NCBI GenBank assembly: GCA_013397695.1 | Contig: VYZI01000003.1 | Coordinates: 2,591,696-2,655,695, forward strand | Direction: 5' to 3' | Source: Centropus unirufus | Taxonomy: Eukaryota; Chordata; Aves; Cuculiformes; Centropidae | DNA: 64,000 nucleotides | In this document: positions 1-11,256 of the stretch, in pieces | Layout: each line of letters opens with the position of its first letter | Position numbering within the stretch: the first letter of the stretch is position 1 | Notes under the pieces: model-generated | What the model was told of the DNA's origin: nothing | Database searches by the model: none | The model's input: the letters and a program-made list of their open reading frames with translations, nothing else | Made by a program: the position numbers and the translations under genes

Positions 1-1640
1 CTCCACATGCATGACAGCATTTCTCTGATGTGAATAGGATGGGGGGGGTTTGGTATTGCAAAGGTGGCAACCATACGACTGAAGAGATCATACATTAGCA
101 TGGAGCATATATTTGTGTGTAACATATTTCAGCCAGCATTTTAACTAGAAAAAGAAAATAACATGCCTGGCTCAGGAAGTTTGTATTTTGTCACATCAGT
201 GCAATTCATTAACATAAATATTATTGTCCCTTTGCAGTGTAAATTGCTAATATTTTCTCCAAGTACATAAAAAGTCTCAGACATTGTCTTTTCTGTCACA
301 TATGTTATACCCGAGAGTTGATGTTTAGGCAGCAGCCCAGCCATTTAAAAAAAAAAAAAACAAAACACACCTAACAGTTTGGGTAGTACCTAAAAACTCA
401 ACATTACTTTTTATCTTTTAGGTCTCTTCCTCTGCCTCACTACATCTATATTTGGATCTGGTTTTCATCAAGGAGAAAATCTTGACAATTCTGAAAAAAA
501 ATAAAAAAATAGACAAAAGTTTCTGCAAGGTTAATTTCAGACTCAATCCCAAAAGTATGTGGTCTGGATTATTTTTTTATTATCATTCTTCAAACCTTAG
601 AGAACAAAAATTAGTGTTTAAAAAAACGAAAAAAATCATACCAGAATGGTAATGATAGCATTTGTATCTGTGTTAAACATACATGACCACTGCTGTTACC
701 CTCTTTATGAGGGGGTATCACCATCTAAAGAGTGTTTATTTTGAAATTTAATTATGGAACTGCATGCCTCTTAAATGGTACTCACAATTACTTACACTTC
801 CCTTGTTACAGTCATACAAATACCACTCCATAAAAACAAAACTAAAACAAAAAAAAGGCAAGCAGGTAGAATAAATTACATTCCCTCATGAAAGCACAAA
901 GTCTTACAGATACAAGTAATTGGCTCCCCTGAAATTGGTTTTTCAAAAGGACACATAACTGATTAATTACTGCATGCCAAGATTGCAAACTGCCTACTAT
1001 CAAAACATGTTTCTTCTATCACAGTGACACGGAGAGCATGAGCGTTCTTTTCACTGCTCACCACATCTCGACACATGGGATCTTAAAAACATTCCCTTGA
1101 TATATAACAAGGTGCCTAAACTACCAGTTGTCTCTCTTTTTTGGGTTTAAAAAAAAAATAAAAATCATCACTTTCTGTCCCATACCACAATTTTATTCCC
1201 TTTCTTCTGTCCTTTTTCTGTTCACACCTTCAACATCCAAGTCCGTAAACAAGAGGAAGGCCAGGAAATTTAATCACCAATCTTTTGCATGCTGTCACCT
1301 AAAAGGAAATTCAAAGCAACAACTTCACTTTCAAGTCCCAAGCAATTGCATTAGAATGGAGTAAGATTAAAGCAGAAAACAAATTCATTGGAGTGTTGCA
1401 TTTAAGAGTGTGTAAGGACAAACACAGGGGTGACACTGGAGCAGTACAGGAAAGCACAGCAAATCTGTGCCAGCACGTGTTCCCCATTTTCAGTTTCCAC
1501 TGTCCTGAAACACCTAAGGGTGTCAGATGCATATGACTTGCTCCAGGGTATGCCACCTGGTCATGTACAGGCCAAACCCAAAAGGATATGTTCTAAATAT
1601 CACAAAAAGCACTAGGAACATACCTCACGGAATTCAACCA

Positions 1641-1660
1641 AACACCTAAACTTAGGTGTT
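1641..1660. repeat. Short inverted repeat with T-box-like half-sites
   Basis: AACACCTAA (1641-1649) and TTAGGTGTT (1652-1660) are exact reverse complements separated by two bases. Each arm contains AGGTGT, the core T-box half-site. An imperfect copy of the same arrangement (ACACCT-AA-GGGTGT) lies 120 bases away at 1510-1523. The inverted repeat is seen directly. T-box binding is a guess. Confidence 0.35.
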
Positions 1661-3654
1661 CATTTTCATGCTGCATCCCGGTCTTCGTGTTTGGAGCATT
1701 TGTGTTTTTCTGCAAATTCTTACACTCCACCTGAGCATTGATTATTATCAGTGATGCTGCATCATTAACTAGCTTGATGTTCAGTCATTTACACAGAAGT
1801 TTTGACTTCTGTTGGTATTCCAGTTTCAGAAAATCCCTCAGATTTACCAGATCACCAGGCATAAGTAGTCAAAAGTTTAAGAAGTTTTAACTTTTCCATG
1901 GTTACAGTGTTAGGATACTCTTACTTCTGTAGTAATGATAGCCATATAAACAATGTTTTATAACTAATTATCCTAAATAGAGGAGACTGAGGAACAGAAG
2001 CTACCCTCCTAAGCTTCATTACTGATGACAAGTACTTGAGAAATCACTCTAGAAAGTGTTAACAAGTCTCCGTTGTTTTACAAATTCCATTGCAAGCATT
2101 TAATATAACACCTGCGGAAAAAAACCCAACATATTTCCAAGTACAGCTTCCTCATAACATTTTAAGTGGCAACCAGCAAACCAAAAGTTAACTGTCTTCC
2201 AAATATAAACTGAGTTTCAAGTTCAAAGAAGGGAGGATAGAATAGGTGAAACATTTGAATAACATCGGACAATCAAAAAAACCAGTCACTGTAGTATGCC
2301 CTTGGGCTGGAGGTGGGAGAGGAAGGTGTATAAATTAAGAGTAAATTACTATTTTGAAGTTAGTACAGTCCTTGTAAAAATAGATGTGGCATTTACCTCA
2401 ATTGAGTATTTTCAGCACAGGTTGCTTTTCCTTAATGTTCAGATCATCAGTTTTTCCCCAAGTCTGACTGCACAATCCAACTGAGAAAGCATCCAAGATT
2501 ATCCTTTCTCAGCTAGGTATCTAGTCAGGAAAGACAAGTCACAATCCCCAGTACATGAAGAGATTTATCTTGTAGCTGAAAATCCATGTAATAGCTTCTT
2601 GTATTAATCACTAAACACTTATTTTGTGGTCAAGCTACTCATCTTACATTCAGATAATACAGATGTAATTGATTTTTTGTTTCAACTACTATGTTCCTCT
2701 ACACGTTTATATACTCCTATAAACGCCATACAAAGTGCTACAGTGAGCCACTTTTATGCTTGAAGAAATTGCTTTTCCCAAGTCCTCCTATTTCCACCCA
2801 TGGATATTTTGTCATCACTACTATTGCTCGGTATTAACTCTGTCACAGACATACATGAAGAAAGAGGCTACACCCGATACAAACAGAATAAGCACCCAGG
2901 AGATGACTAGGTACTGTAGCCCTTGAAGATCAAGGATCACAGTCCTTGAAGATGAGCTCCTATGAACTAAATAGAAGGACAAGTTTTCCACACCCACAGT
3001 TTTTCTTAGAGTTCTTGGATATTGGTGGCTTTCAGCTTCCCAGTGTGAATGTGACCTATTCACATCTACTCATTATTCTATCAACCATCTCATCAACTCC
3101 AGAGCCCCTATGTACTTAAGTTAAGTATTCCCAAATATGCAGACACTGTTATCACTGACTTTCGTTCCTCAGGGAATTTTGTTAATAACTAATTTTTTAT
3201 GGCTGTTTACAATGAACCCTATATTCTTCTCTGTCAATGCTTTTGCAGAATACCATCACACCTCCCAGCAAGCCAGCTTGACCGTCTTCATTTCTATATA
3301 GTCCCATTTTTATTTTAGGTACTCTTTGGGAAAGTTGTTACTATCACATCTCAGACAAGGGAAAAGCCACTGATCTTTTATGTGCCCCGTGATGTTCAGT
3401 GCAATATTAAGACGCGAAGTTGCTCATCTTATACTGACAGCTGAAGAGAAATCTGAAGAAAAGATAAAAATGGTCATTGAAGTGAACAAATGGCCTCTTG
3501 GTTGCCAGGAGAAATCAAAAATCAAGTTAGACAATTAAACAAGGAAGAGAAAGGAGGCGCGTTGATACTAGGCTAAGCCAGCTGAGAGATTACATCACTG
3601 ACCTTTAAGCCATGTAGCCCTCAAATATGTTCTAGCATAGCTCCTGCAGGAAAG

Positions 3655-3676
3655 GCAGGTAATTGCAATTACCTGC
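3655..3676. promoter_or_regulatory. Perfect 22-bp palindrome with E2-box and homeodomain half-sites
   Basis: Positions 3655-3676 are identical to their own reverse complement. The 20-base core is CAGGTAATTGCAATTACCTG. It has CAGGTA at both ends (the E2-box type bound by ZEB/Snail zinc fingers) flanking TAAT-N4-ATTA, a spacing known for dimeric paired-type homeodomain binding. The palindrome is visible in the sequence. The factor assignment and any enhancer role in RSPO2 intron 1 are inference. Confidence 0.4.
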
Positions 3677-6204
3677 TCAGAACAGAGACTTCCAAAGGGA
3701 GAACGTGCTGGAGTGTTTCAATGGGAGGAAGGCTCTAGCCTGAGCTAACTAGGCAAAGCAATATTCTAATGAGAGCAGCCATAAAGCTAGCAGAGTCTGT
3801 TGATTACATTAAATCGACTGAAGAATTTTTAATGAAGTGGCATTGTCCAAAAACACAAATCAATACCAGGTAGGAAAAACATTCTAAACCTTAATTTTTC
3901 ATCCCACTTCTCCTGCAGTGCTACATGTTTCTTTTGGGAAAAGATTGAAAATGGAAAGGGAATGAAGAAAGCTGGCAACGACCCCTCAAATTAACTAGAG
4001 TTTACCAGAGTTTTCTGTATCAGCTACAAATCCATGCAAACTCCAATACAGGCATATATATTTAAGGTTTACTGTACATTTAGCTGCTTTAAAAAAGTCT
4101 CCTGACTGATTTCTACTGCACAGGAGACTTAATCTATGCCAAAAGTTTTATTTCATTAAGAAAATGATATTATGGAGCATCTGAGATCATGTAACAGACA
4201 AAACAGAATGCCAGAGAAATTTTAACTGCCAGTACCCCACAGTGAAAGCCTGATTATTTGCAGATGGGATATGGAAAAATTGTGAAATTATTGGAATTTT
4301 GGGTCCTGTATGAAAGTATTACTTCAGACTGCATGTGTCATGGCAAATGTCTATTATAATTTGAATGCATTCTTAGATTTTGCTTTCGGTCCTTAGAACT
4401 GGCTATGCTTACTTCTTTATATTTATTAACTGAAAAAGACTGCATTCTTCAAAGCACAAAACAAAACCCTTAGGTGACAGCACAAAACAGTGCCAGTAAG
4501 TCAATTGTCAATACGGAGGGTATTTATCCAATAACTAAACTAAGAACTAATTTAAATCAATCTTCTTTGGAAAAGCCAACTGTTCAACAAGCACAACAAT
4601 TGGTCTAAGATCAATCAGCGGACATGAGATCAATTAAAACCAGCTTAAGTTTTTGTAGGAGGACAATTCACACAACTCGAGTTAGATATCTATTCATTTC
4701 AGTACTCCCACAATGCAATCCTTAAGCTCTGTTGTAAAGCAGAAATACCACTATCACCCTCCGCTGTCTAGCCAGCACTCTAAGTAGTTCCACATTTAAT
4801 TAAAGACACAGTATACCCTTTGTTAGCACAGATAGCCTGGTCACTTTAAAGGGCTGCTATCGTTTTAGACACACACAAAAAAAAAATAAATTCTGGAAGC
4901 CCTCTTGTTGAGAAACCATCAGAACTAATTTGCTTTACGATTTTATTTGTGCCTGCTCTGACAGTGACATGTTCATGAAAGTGCAAGCTATTTTCCATTA
5001 TCGTTTTATTACTATCTGCACCAGATTATTGCTGGAGATACTAGCTCCCTCCCGCCTCCCAAATAACTCCCCAAGTGCAGTTTTTTCAGACATACAAATT
5101 TCTTTGGAGCTGAGGAACCTGATGTTCAGCTAAACTTTAGCAACAGGGAGGAGAGACACGGCCAAGAAAATAACTGGAAAAAAGACAGAAAAACAATTCA
5201 GAACATGTGGATGATCAAAGGGTTTTATACTGAAGGTGTAAAACACACACACACAAAAAAAAATTACACCAAAAAAACCCAAAAACCCTGCGGACAGCCC
5301 TGACAGCTGGGGAAGAGGAGTAAGTGCAGTAACCTTTTCGTCCACATGGGTGCTGTACTGGCACATTGCACCGTTCCGACTTCTGCCGAACTCTGTTAAT
5401 CCCGGCACCAGCATCTTAGGAAAAGAGGCTGAGCCCTAACTCTTGTCCTTCGGGGGATCTTCAGGTACGAGCTGGAGGCACAGGGATGCTCCGGGCAGGC
5501 GGGGTTCGCTCGGCCGCCCGAGCTCCGCGGCAGCGGCACGGGGGGACCCGGGGTGCCCGACGCCCGCGGGATGAAGAGGAGAAGCTGCCTTTCCGCGCGG
5601 GAAACGAGGTCGCTCTAAGGATGATCCACGGAAGGCAGCCTCAAAGTCAGCCCCGCTGACACGCGAGCGCGGGTAAGGGCGAACCTCTGCCCTCTCTGCT
5701 TGACGAGGTACGACGGCGAAACCAGGGATTTCCACTGCCCGCTGATGCCAAGGGGCCGGCACCGGCTGCTCGGGTGCCCACCCCGCGGCGAGAAGCTCCC
5801 AGCCAGCCCCGTGGTTCTGCTGGCCCCGCGGGGGCGAGGGGCACGGCCGCGGGGGCTCGCACCTACCGCTCCGCGTCCCCGTCCGCCGCCGCCCCACGCG
5901 TGTCCCGGGGCGGCCGCGCGGCTCCGGCCGCTCCTTTCCCATCGGAGGTCAAGTCTGCGCTGCGCCTCCCGCTCCCGGCCTCGCCTCCCGAGCGGGACGG
6001 CGGCGAGCAAGCCCGCGGGGGTGGTCGCCACGCCGGGCCGGCCGGTTTACCCCGCGGCTCGCCGCTCCACGTGCCCGCGGGCGCGCCTCACCTGCCGGAG
6101 CGCTCCCCTTTCCCGGCCGGGAGGGGACGGGCACCCCGACCCCCGCAGCCCCGCTCCTGCTCCGCGAGCGCTCGGGTTTGCGGGCGCCCGGCGACGCTAC
6201 TCAC

Positions 6205-6298
6205 CTCTCTTGGTGCGTCTCCAGCGGCCGCCTTGGCAGTGGCCGTAATCCATAAAGTTCAGGATGACCAAAGCAAAGGAGAAGAGGCGAAACTGCAT
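6205..6298 (-). CDS. RSPO2: R-spondin 2, first coding exon (signal peptide exon), partial gene
   Basis: Reading the minus strand from the ATG at 6298-6296 gives 31 codons plus one base. The peptide begins MQFRLFSFALVILNFMDYGH and ends in the basic stretch GGRWRRTKR, closely matching the vertebrate RSPO2 N-terminus as I know it. The first ~21 residues form a hydrophobic secretion signal. The exon ends at 6205 followed by a GTGAGT donor, leaving phase 1, which agrees with the next RSPO2 codon (Ala, G|CN). A at -3 gives a fair start context. RSPO2 is a secreted protein that binds LGR4/5/6 and ZNRF3/RNF43 and strengthens Wnt signalling. The furin-like Cys-rich repeats, thrombospondin repeat and basic tail lie on later exons that I could not find in positions 1-6204, so they are probably beyond the left edge. 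Confidence 0.93.
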
Positions 6299-6709
6299 CC
6301 TGGGCCGCTGGAGTGGGCAGCCTGCTGCGGCGGCAGCGAGGGTCGCGGCAGCGGCGAGCGGCCCCGGGCGAGGAGAGAACGGGCAGAGCCGCGGGGACCG
6401 CCCGGAGCTCACACGCCTCTTGCTCCTCGACTCGGGCGCTGCGAACTCACAGCCGCTTCCAGCATCTCCCTTGCGCTGCAGGGAGAGAGAAAGGAAAAGC
6501 TTGGCTCCTGGCTTTCCCGATCCTCCCCCTTCTCGACTCTCTCCGAGAAACAAAAAGGGAAAAAAAAAAAAAAAATCAATAAAGGCAGGCCGGGGCAGAA
6601 GCGGGGGGGCAGAGCAGTCACCGGCAGCGCTAACTTTTTTCGCCGAGCGAGCGCTGCCGCTCGGCGCCCGGTGCGCCCCGGGGACGGGCTGTCAGGCGAG
6701 CGAGACCGC

Positions 6710-6716
6710 TATTTAT
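6710..6716 (-). promoter_or_regulatory. TATA-like element upstream of RSPO2
   Basis: The minus strand reads GGGATAAATAG here within otherwise GC-rich DNA. Its position relative to the RSPO2 ATG would suit a core promoter with a roughly 380-base 5' leader, possibly spliced. It is a weak match to TATAAA and could be chance. Confidence 0.3.
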
Positions 6717-7210
6717 CCCGGCGCGGGGGCGCACCCCGCCCACAGGCGCTCAGGTCGCGGGCGCGCCGGGACGAAGCCGCCCCCCCTACCTTCTCCGGCG
6801 CGGTCCCGCGGCCACCCCGCCCCGCCGCCGGGGCTGAAGAGCGGCTCCGCGCCGCGGGGCAGCCCCCCGCGGGCAGGCGCGGGCTCCCGGCCACATGCGG
6901 GCGGCGTCCGCACTAACCCCCCCTGCTCCTCGCCGGTCCCCCCGGCCGCCCACCTCCGCCTTTAGTGCGGCGGGGCGGGGGCTGTCAGCCGCGGGGCAGC
7001 GGCTGCGGAGGGGCCGGGCGGGCTCCGCGGGGATGCGCGGCGGCGCGGGGCGGAGGTGGTGCCTCGGTCCGAGTCGTCCCCCCTCCCGGTCCTAGCGCCG
7101 CCCGCCGCCCGGCCCAGCCACCGCCGGGCCCTAGCGCCCGCCTGCCCCGCGACCCCCGCCCCGGGAGACGCCGCGTCCTTCGCCAGAGGTTTTTCCTTGG
7201 CGGGCTGGAC

Positions 7211-10200
7211 TCTCTCCCCGCAAAGTTGCCTCGTTGTTTCCCTACACGGCTTATAGCCTCGGGAATCTTTGTCCTGCTCACCTTTCCTTTTCCCTTTTTC
7301 CTTGTTTTTTAATTTCTTCCCGCAGTGTTTGATAATTAACTCTTTTTCTTTTTTTTTTTTTTTCACTTTCATCCCTGGTTTAAAAACCTTGATCCGTTTA
7401 TTTTCTCTTCCTTTTCTTCTGATTTCCTAAAATCTGAGCAAGTGCATTTCAAAGCCTCTTCTTTGAAGCATCACTTTCATTGTGCTGGGAAGATGACTCT
7501 TGAAGTCCTAAAATATAACTTTAGTAAGTGATTTTTGGCTGTTTCTAGCCTCATCTCCACTTAGCAAAGGTATTGTAGACCTGATAAAACAGGAACCCTA
7601 ATAGTACAGATAAGGGACTGAAGCAAGGGAGCATGCAAGATATTCCAGGTGAATTTATCTCTGATGCAGGAGGGCCCATCAGTTCCTCATAGTGTCATGT
7701 CCTAACCTCGCCGAGACATTGGACTTCTCTGCCCCTCACTCACAGCTTTTTCCTGAGCACTGCAGGTACCAATAGGCTGTGGCTCCTCGGTTGCAGGACC
7801 GGACCTGTTGTGCCTGACCTAAAGAGCTCCCAGGACACTATGGGGCAGGTGCAAAAGCTGGGAAAGCATTGTGGGTCTGGCACCACTGGCACAAAGCCAG
7901 GTCTCATAAATACAGCTGGATCCAGGCTCACTGTGTACTGGGTATTCCAGCTCCTTTCCACTGTGCGAATACCTCTGGTTGTGGGAATGTGGTGCTGAAA
8001 TACCTGAGCTGCCTCGGGATGGAGCCAGCTAGGTTCTCACAAAAGCAGATGTACTCTTCCCAGAGGAGAGCTGGCCCTGCAACTGCATCCACGTGGCACT
8101 GTGCCTGAGCTCATCAACCGTGGTAGTCCCAAGCTGGCTTTTCACCTACGGCCCAGGCAACCTGACCACAGATAATCAAGCCTGACTGCATGGTGTTTTA
8201 CCATGCCAGTCTGAGACATCAGAATTTTTGTCCGTATTTATCAGTACACTGTTCCTCTGAAGCAGAGAAACATCAGCATCCTCAGTTTCCAGTCAGAAGG
8301 CTGAGTTACAAAGGGGGTAAATAACTTTCCTGAAATCAAAAAGGATGTATGTAAGTGTGAAAACTTGGTCCGGAGTTCCACAGGTTCTCAAACAGTTCTG
8401 TAACCCCTGGGCTGCCATTCTTTACACTTTACAGTAGTGGTGCTACAATAGTTTAACCGCTAGCATGAAATATAAAGATATTTTTTAAGTCACTCTACAG
8501 TATATAATAATGTCTTTTGCTGTCAACTCTTTATTTATTATAGCAGATATTATGGGGTTGTAGTTTACGAGATCCCACTGTGCTACACAGAGCACCAGTA
8601 CATTTCAGTGCTGTCATAATCTTGTAACCTGCCAACTAATGAACACAGACCTAAGAACCAAGTCAGTCAAGGTCATTCTAGCTCTGTGTCAGGGGTCTCC
8701 AACTGGATTTGGAGTGATACTATGGAAAAAGCTGGGATAAAAAAAAGGCATGTGTATATGTGGTTTGTGGTCTTTATTTTCTGAGATCTACTTACATAGC
8801 AAAACTTTCCAAATGAGATATGTATATATATACATNAAACTTATTGGTACAGAAGCCATGGTTTATTTTAGTGGAGGATGTTTACTGGAAGCTGGAGTTC
8901 TCCAAGGCATGTAGCCCCCATATCCACCCTAACTTCATGTGACAGATTGTGTGCCACAGACAGCTGAGACCAAGAGTTTTTGTCCTAGCAGTATCTAGAT
9001 TTTCTGATGCAGAAATAAAATTGTGCTACCACCCTACAGATCCTTCCAAGCTGCAACCGAAGAGTCAAAGTCAAAGAGATCAGACTACAAAAGGACAGGG
9101 ACATTTGAGAGGACTCCAGAAACCGATTTCCTTGTCTGTTTTCAGGTCTACAAACCCACAGTCATGGGACTTTAAGTCTATAGCAGTTACCTGGAGATGA
9201 TTCACAGGGTCCTTTGTGTAAATCATGATCCCAGGACCTTCCTGCTAATACAACTCAATTTCTGGATGTGTCTGAAATATATAAAAACATAAATGGACTT
9301 TCAGAAAGGTGCCCTGCTGCCACTGAAGATGACTGAGGTCTCTCAAAGCTCAGTAGTGGATTTCAGGGGGGAAAGGTCTCACACATTTCCTCACTTCCTA
9401 AAGGAGGATCACCTGTCACCCTTCTCCAGCGGGGCCTCCTTTGACATTCTCCCAGACCTGCAAAATAAATATGAGGAAAGTATCTCCAAGTGAACTTGGC
9501 CTTTGAGAGCAGGAGTAAGCCTCTGCACTGAGTTTTTCCTGTATGTAATGGGGGAGAGAGTAGCTTAGGTGGGAGCCAATTCTGCAGAACAAGCCTGCAG
9601 TCAACGATTGAGGAGCTGACTGGGATTCCGACATCTAGTTCGAGCTAGGCAGGTTAGGCCATCTACAGGCATCTCATGTAATACCTGGAAGCACTAATCC
9701 TAGGCTAGCACCCCGTCATGACGTGTAAGTACAGGATGAAGCTGCTGCCTTGGGATTGCTTGACGTGATTCATTTTGAGAGAGCACCAATGGGGAACTTC
9801 TGCAGACAGTGAGACACTGTTGGTCTGAAACCGGCAGGCAGCTGAGCTGGAGCGGCATTTTCAAGACTTTAGTAGGAAATACAGTTATGATGAGTTTAAA
9901 GGAATAGAATTTATTTTTTTAAGTATTTATCAAGAGCTCTTTCTAAGCATGAACGGCTTCTAAAGAGACAATATGAAATCACTCGCATGAAAGATCCTGA
10001 ATTCAAAGAGCTGTATCCTGGATCAAATGGCAATTGGTAATATTGCATGAAGTATGATAGGAAATAAATGCTTTCATAGAGAAGTCAAGAACCTTATAGT
10101 TCCTATTGTGAGGAAGACTAAGTGAAAGTACACAAGAAAAAGCACATTACAATCAAAGTTAATGGCCAAGAACACAATACTAGGTAGACAGCAGGCCCAA

Positions 10201-10830
10201 TTTTATTTAAATTCACAGAATACAATGTTGAAAAAAGCCAGGTATTTGGCAATAAGAATCTGGGTGACCATTTTGCCATTATAATGGATGGAAAATTAAT
10301 GTTTTTAAATAAGCAGCATGGAAAGAATCTTACTAGATATAGTCTGGTTGCCAAATCTGTAAGAAATTTTCAGATGACTGTCGTTACAGAAATAATATCA
10401 GAATTTGTGTTTTCTTAGAAGAATACCCAGAGACAGAGGGTAGGAGGAGGAAAGAGATACACTGAAAGGACTAGTCAGTCTCTGTCAGGCAGCTGGAAGG
10501 TGGATGAGGATCGCCGGAGTATCCCCTTTGGGTGAGCTTCTGAAGGAACAATAACGGGAAAGAAATGCAGAGGAAAACAAGAACCGCAGTGCTAATGGAG
10601 CACAGGAAATCAAGCATACAGCTAGCTGGGTATGCTGGTTGACAAATGAGTGATCCTGATAAGCTTTCTATCTAAATTTAAAAATATATATATTTATACA
10701 CAGCCCAGCTTTCCACTCCTTATTTCCAAGTCCAAATTTACCTCCTTTAAATTTTTAAAATATACGTTACCATTAGTTCTTCAAAACATAGTCTAAAATA
10801 ATAAATGACAACACTGGAATATTATGCCCG
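7211..10830. other. Intergenic DNA between RSPO2 promoter and first CR1
   Basis: No gene was recognised here. The stretch starts with pyrimidine-rich sequence (a T-run near 7347-7363), then ordinary unique sequence. It includes a 16-bp AT palindrome at 8820-8835 next to a single undetermined base at 8836, and a possible MIR relic near 8280-8410. Open frames of 60-83 codons resemble nothing known and overlap on both strands. Confidence 0.6.
8280..8412 (-). repeat. Possible MIR SINE relic
   Basis: The plus strand shows the order of words typical of a reverse-complement MIR core: a 'ctgagttacaaag' block, then 'taaataactttcctgaaatc', then a 'gtgtgaaaacttggtccggag' block, echoing the MIR string of 'ctgaggcacagag', 'taagtaacttgcc' and 'ggacttgaaccc'. 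It is heavily diverged and judged by eye only. Confidence 0.3.
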
Positions 10831-10831
10831 G

Positions 10832-11256
10832 TGTGGGGCCTTCCAAAACCAGAGCCAGACCAATGGAGGACCACCAATATGTTTAAGGGGTGGAACATTG
10901 CCCTTGTGAAGAGAGGCTGAGGGGGCTGGCTTTGTTTGCCTTGAAGAGGTGGTTTGAGGGAGACCTAATGGCTCCTTCCTATCTCTACAAGGAGGTTACT
11001 GAGCAAGTGGAGCTAGGATCGTTATGGAGGTCATGTACTGAAACAGGAGACGTTCACACTGGGTATAAAGAAATTTTCTCTGTAAGGATCAATAAACTCT
11101 GGAAAAGGTTTGCCCAGAGAAGCTGTGGACTCACCTTTCTTGGACAAGGCATTAGCGAACTGGGTTTGAACTCTGCTGATCTTTCTTTTAGCACGAGAGT
11201 GCACCAGGGACCTCTCAAAATCCCTGCCAACTTGGATGATTTGGCAAGCATATAGA
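10832..11256 (+). mobile_element. CR1 LINE 3'-end fragment (sense)
   Basis: The plus strand follows the 3' portion of the avian CR1 consensus. It runs from 'gaagagaggctgagggggctgg' (10908-10929), through 'gagacctaatggctcc' and 'aaattttctctgtaagg', to 'gtttgcccagagaagctgtgg'. It ends in a degraded 'ccaacttggatgatt' instead of the canonical ATTCTATG tail. Many substitutions show an old copy. The 121-codon open frame across it (10890-11255) is a remnant of the element rather than a host gene. It is strongly 5'-truncated, as is usual for CR1. Confidence 0.8.

Larger units (their letters stand above)
1..6204 (-). other. RSPO2: RSPO2 intron following the signal-peptide exon (left part only)
   Basis: This stretch lies downstream, on the minus strand, of the RSPO2 donor at 6203-6204 and holds no recognisable R-spondin exon. 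Open frames are short and unlike known proteins. It is mostly AT-rich unique sequence with short A-runs and a brief CA tract near 5242-5255. The last ~760 bases merge into the CpG island. Two short inverted motifs that look like transcription factor sites are described separately. The length is consistent with the very long RSPO2 introns of other vertebrates. Confidence 0.8.
5440..7210. promoter_or_regulatory. RSPO2: CpG island with the RSPO2 promoter
   Basis: Composition changes abruptly to GC-rich DNA full of CG dinucleotides from about 5440 to 7210, with AT-rich DNA on both sides. It covers the RSPO2 signal-peptide exon and extends ~900 bases upstream of it on the minus strand, as expected for a developmental gene promoter. 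Many overlapping open frames in this block are a side effect of few stop codons in GC-rich DNA and are not genes. A TATA-like ATAAATA lies on the minus strand at 6710-6716, about 410 bases upstream of the ATG, so a start near 6680 is possible. In human RSPO2 the ATG is, as I recall, in exon 2. Candidate acceptor AGs lie at 6325-6326 and 6322-6323, so a separate 5' untranslated exon is likely but not resolved. Confidence 0.8.

Noticed and set aside
2821..3063. 80-codon minus-strand frame with a hydrophobic C-terminal stretch
   Set aside because: It looks like a tail-anchor (LVISWVLILFVSGVASFFMY), but there is no family match I recognise and no splice context, and a single such frame is expected by chance in 64 kb.
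5436..7312. Many overlapping open frames up to 380 codons on both strands
   Set aside because: They sit in a CpG island where stop codons are scarce, are Arg/Pro/Ala-rich, and conflict with the RSPO2 exon. Only the RSPO2 frame resembles a known protein.
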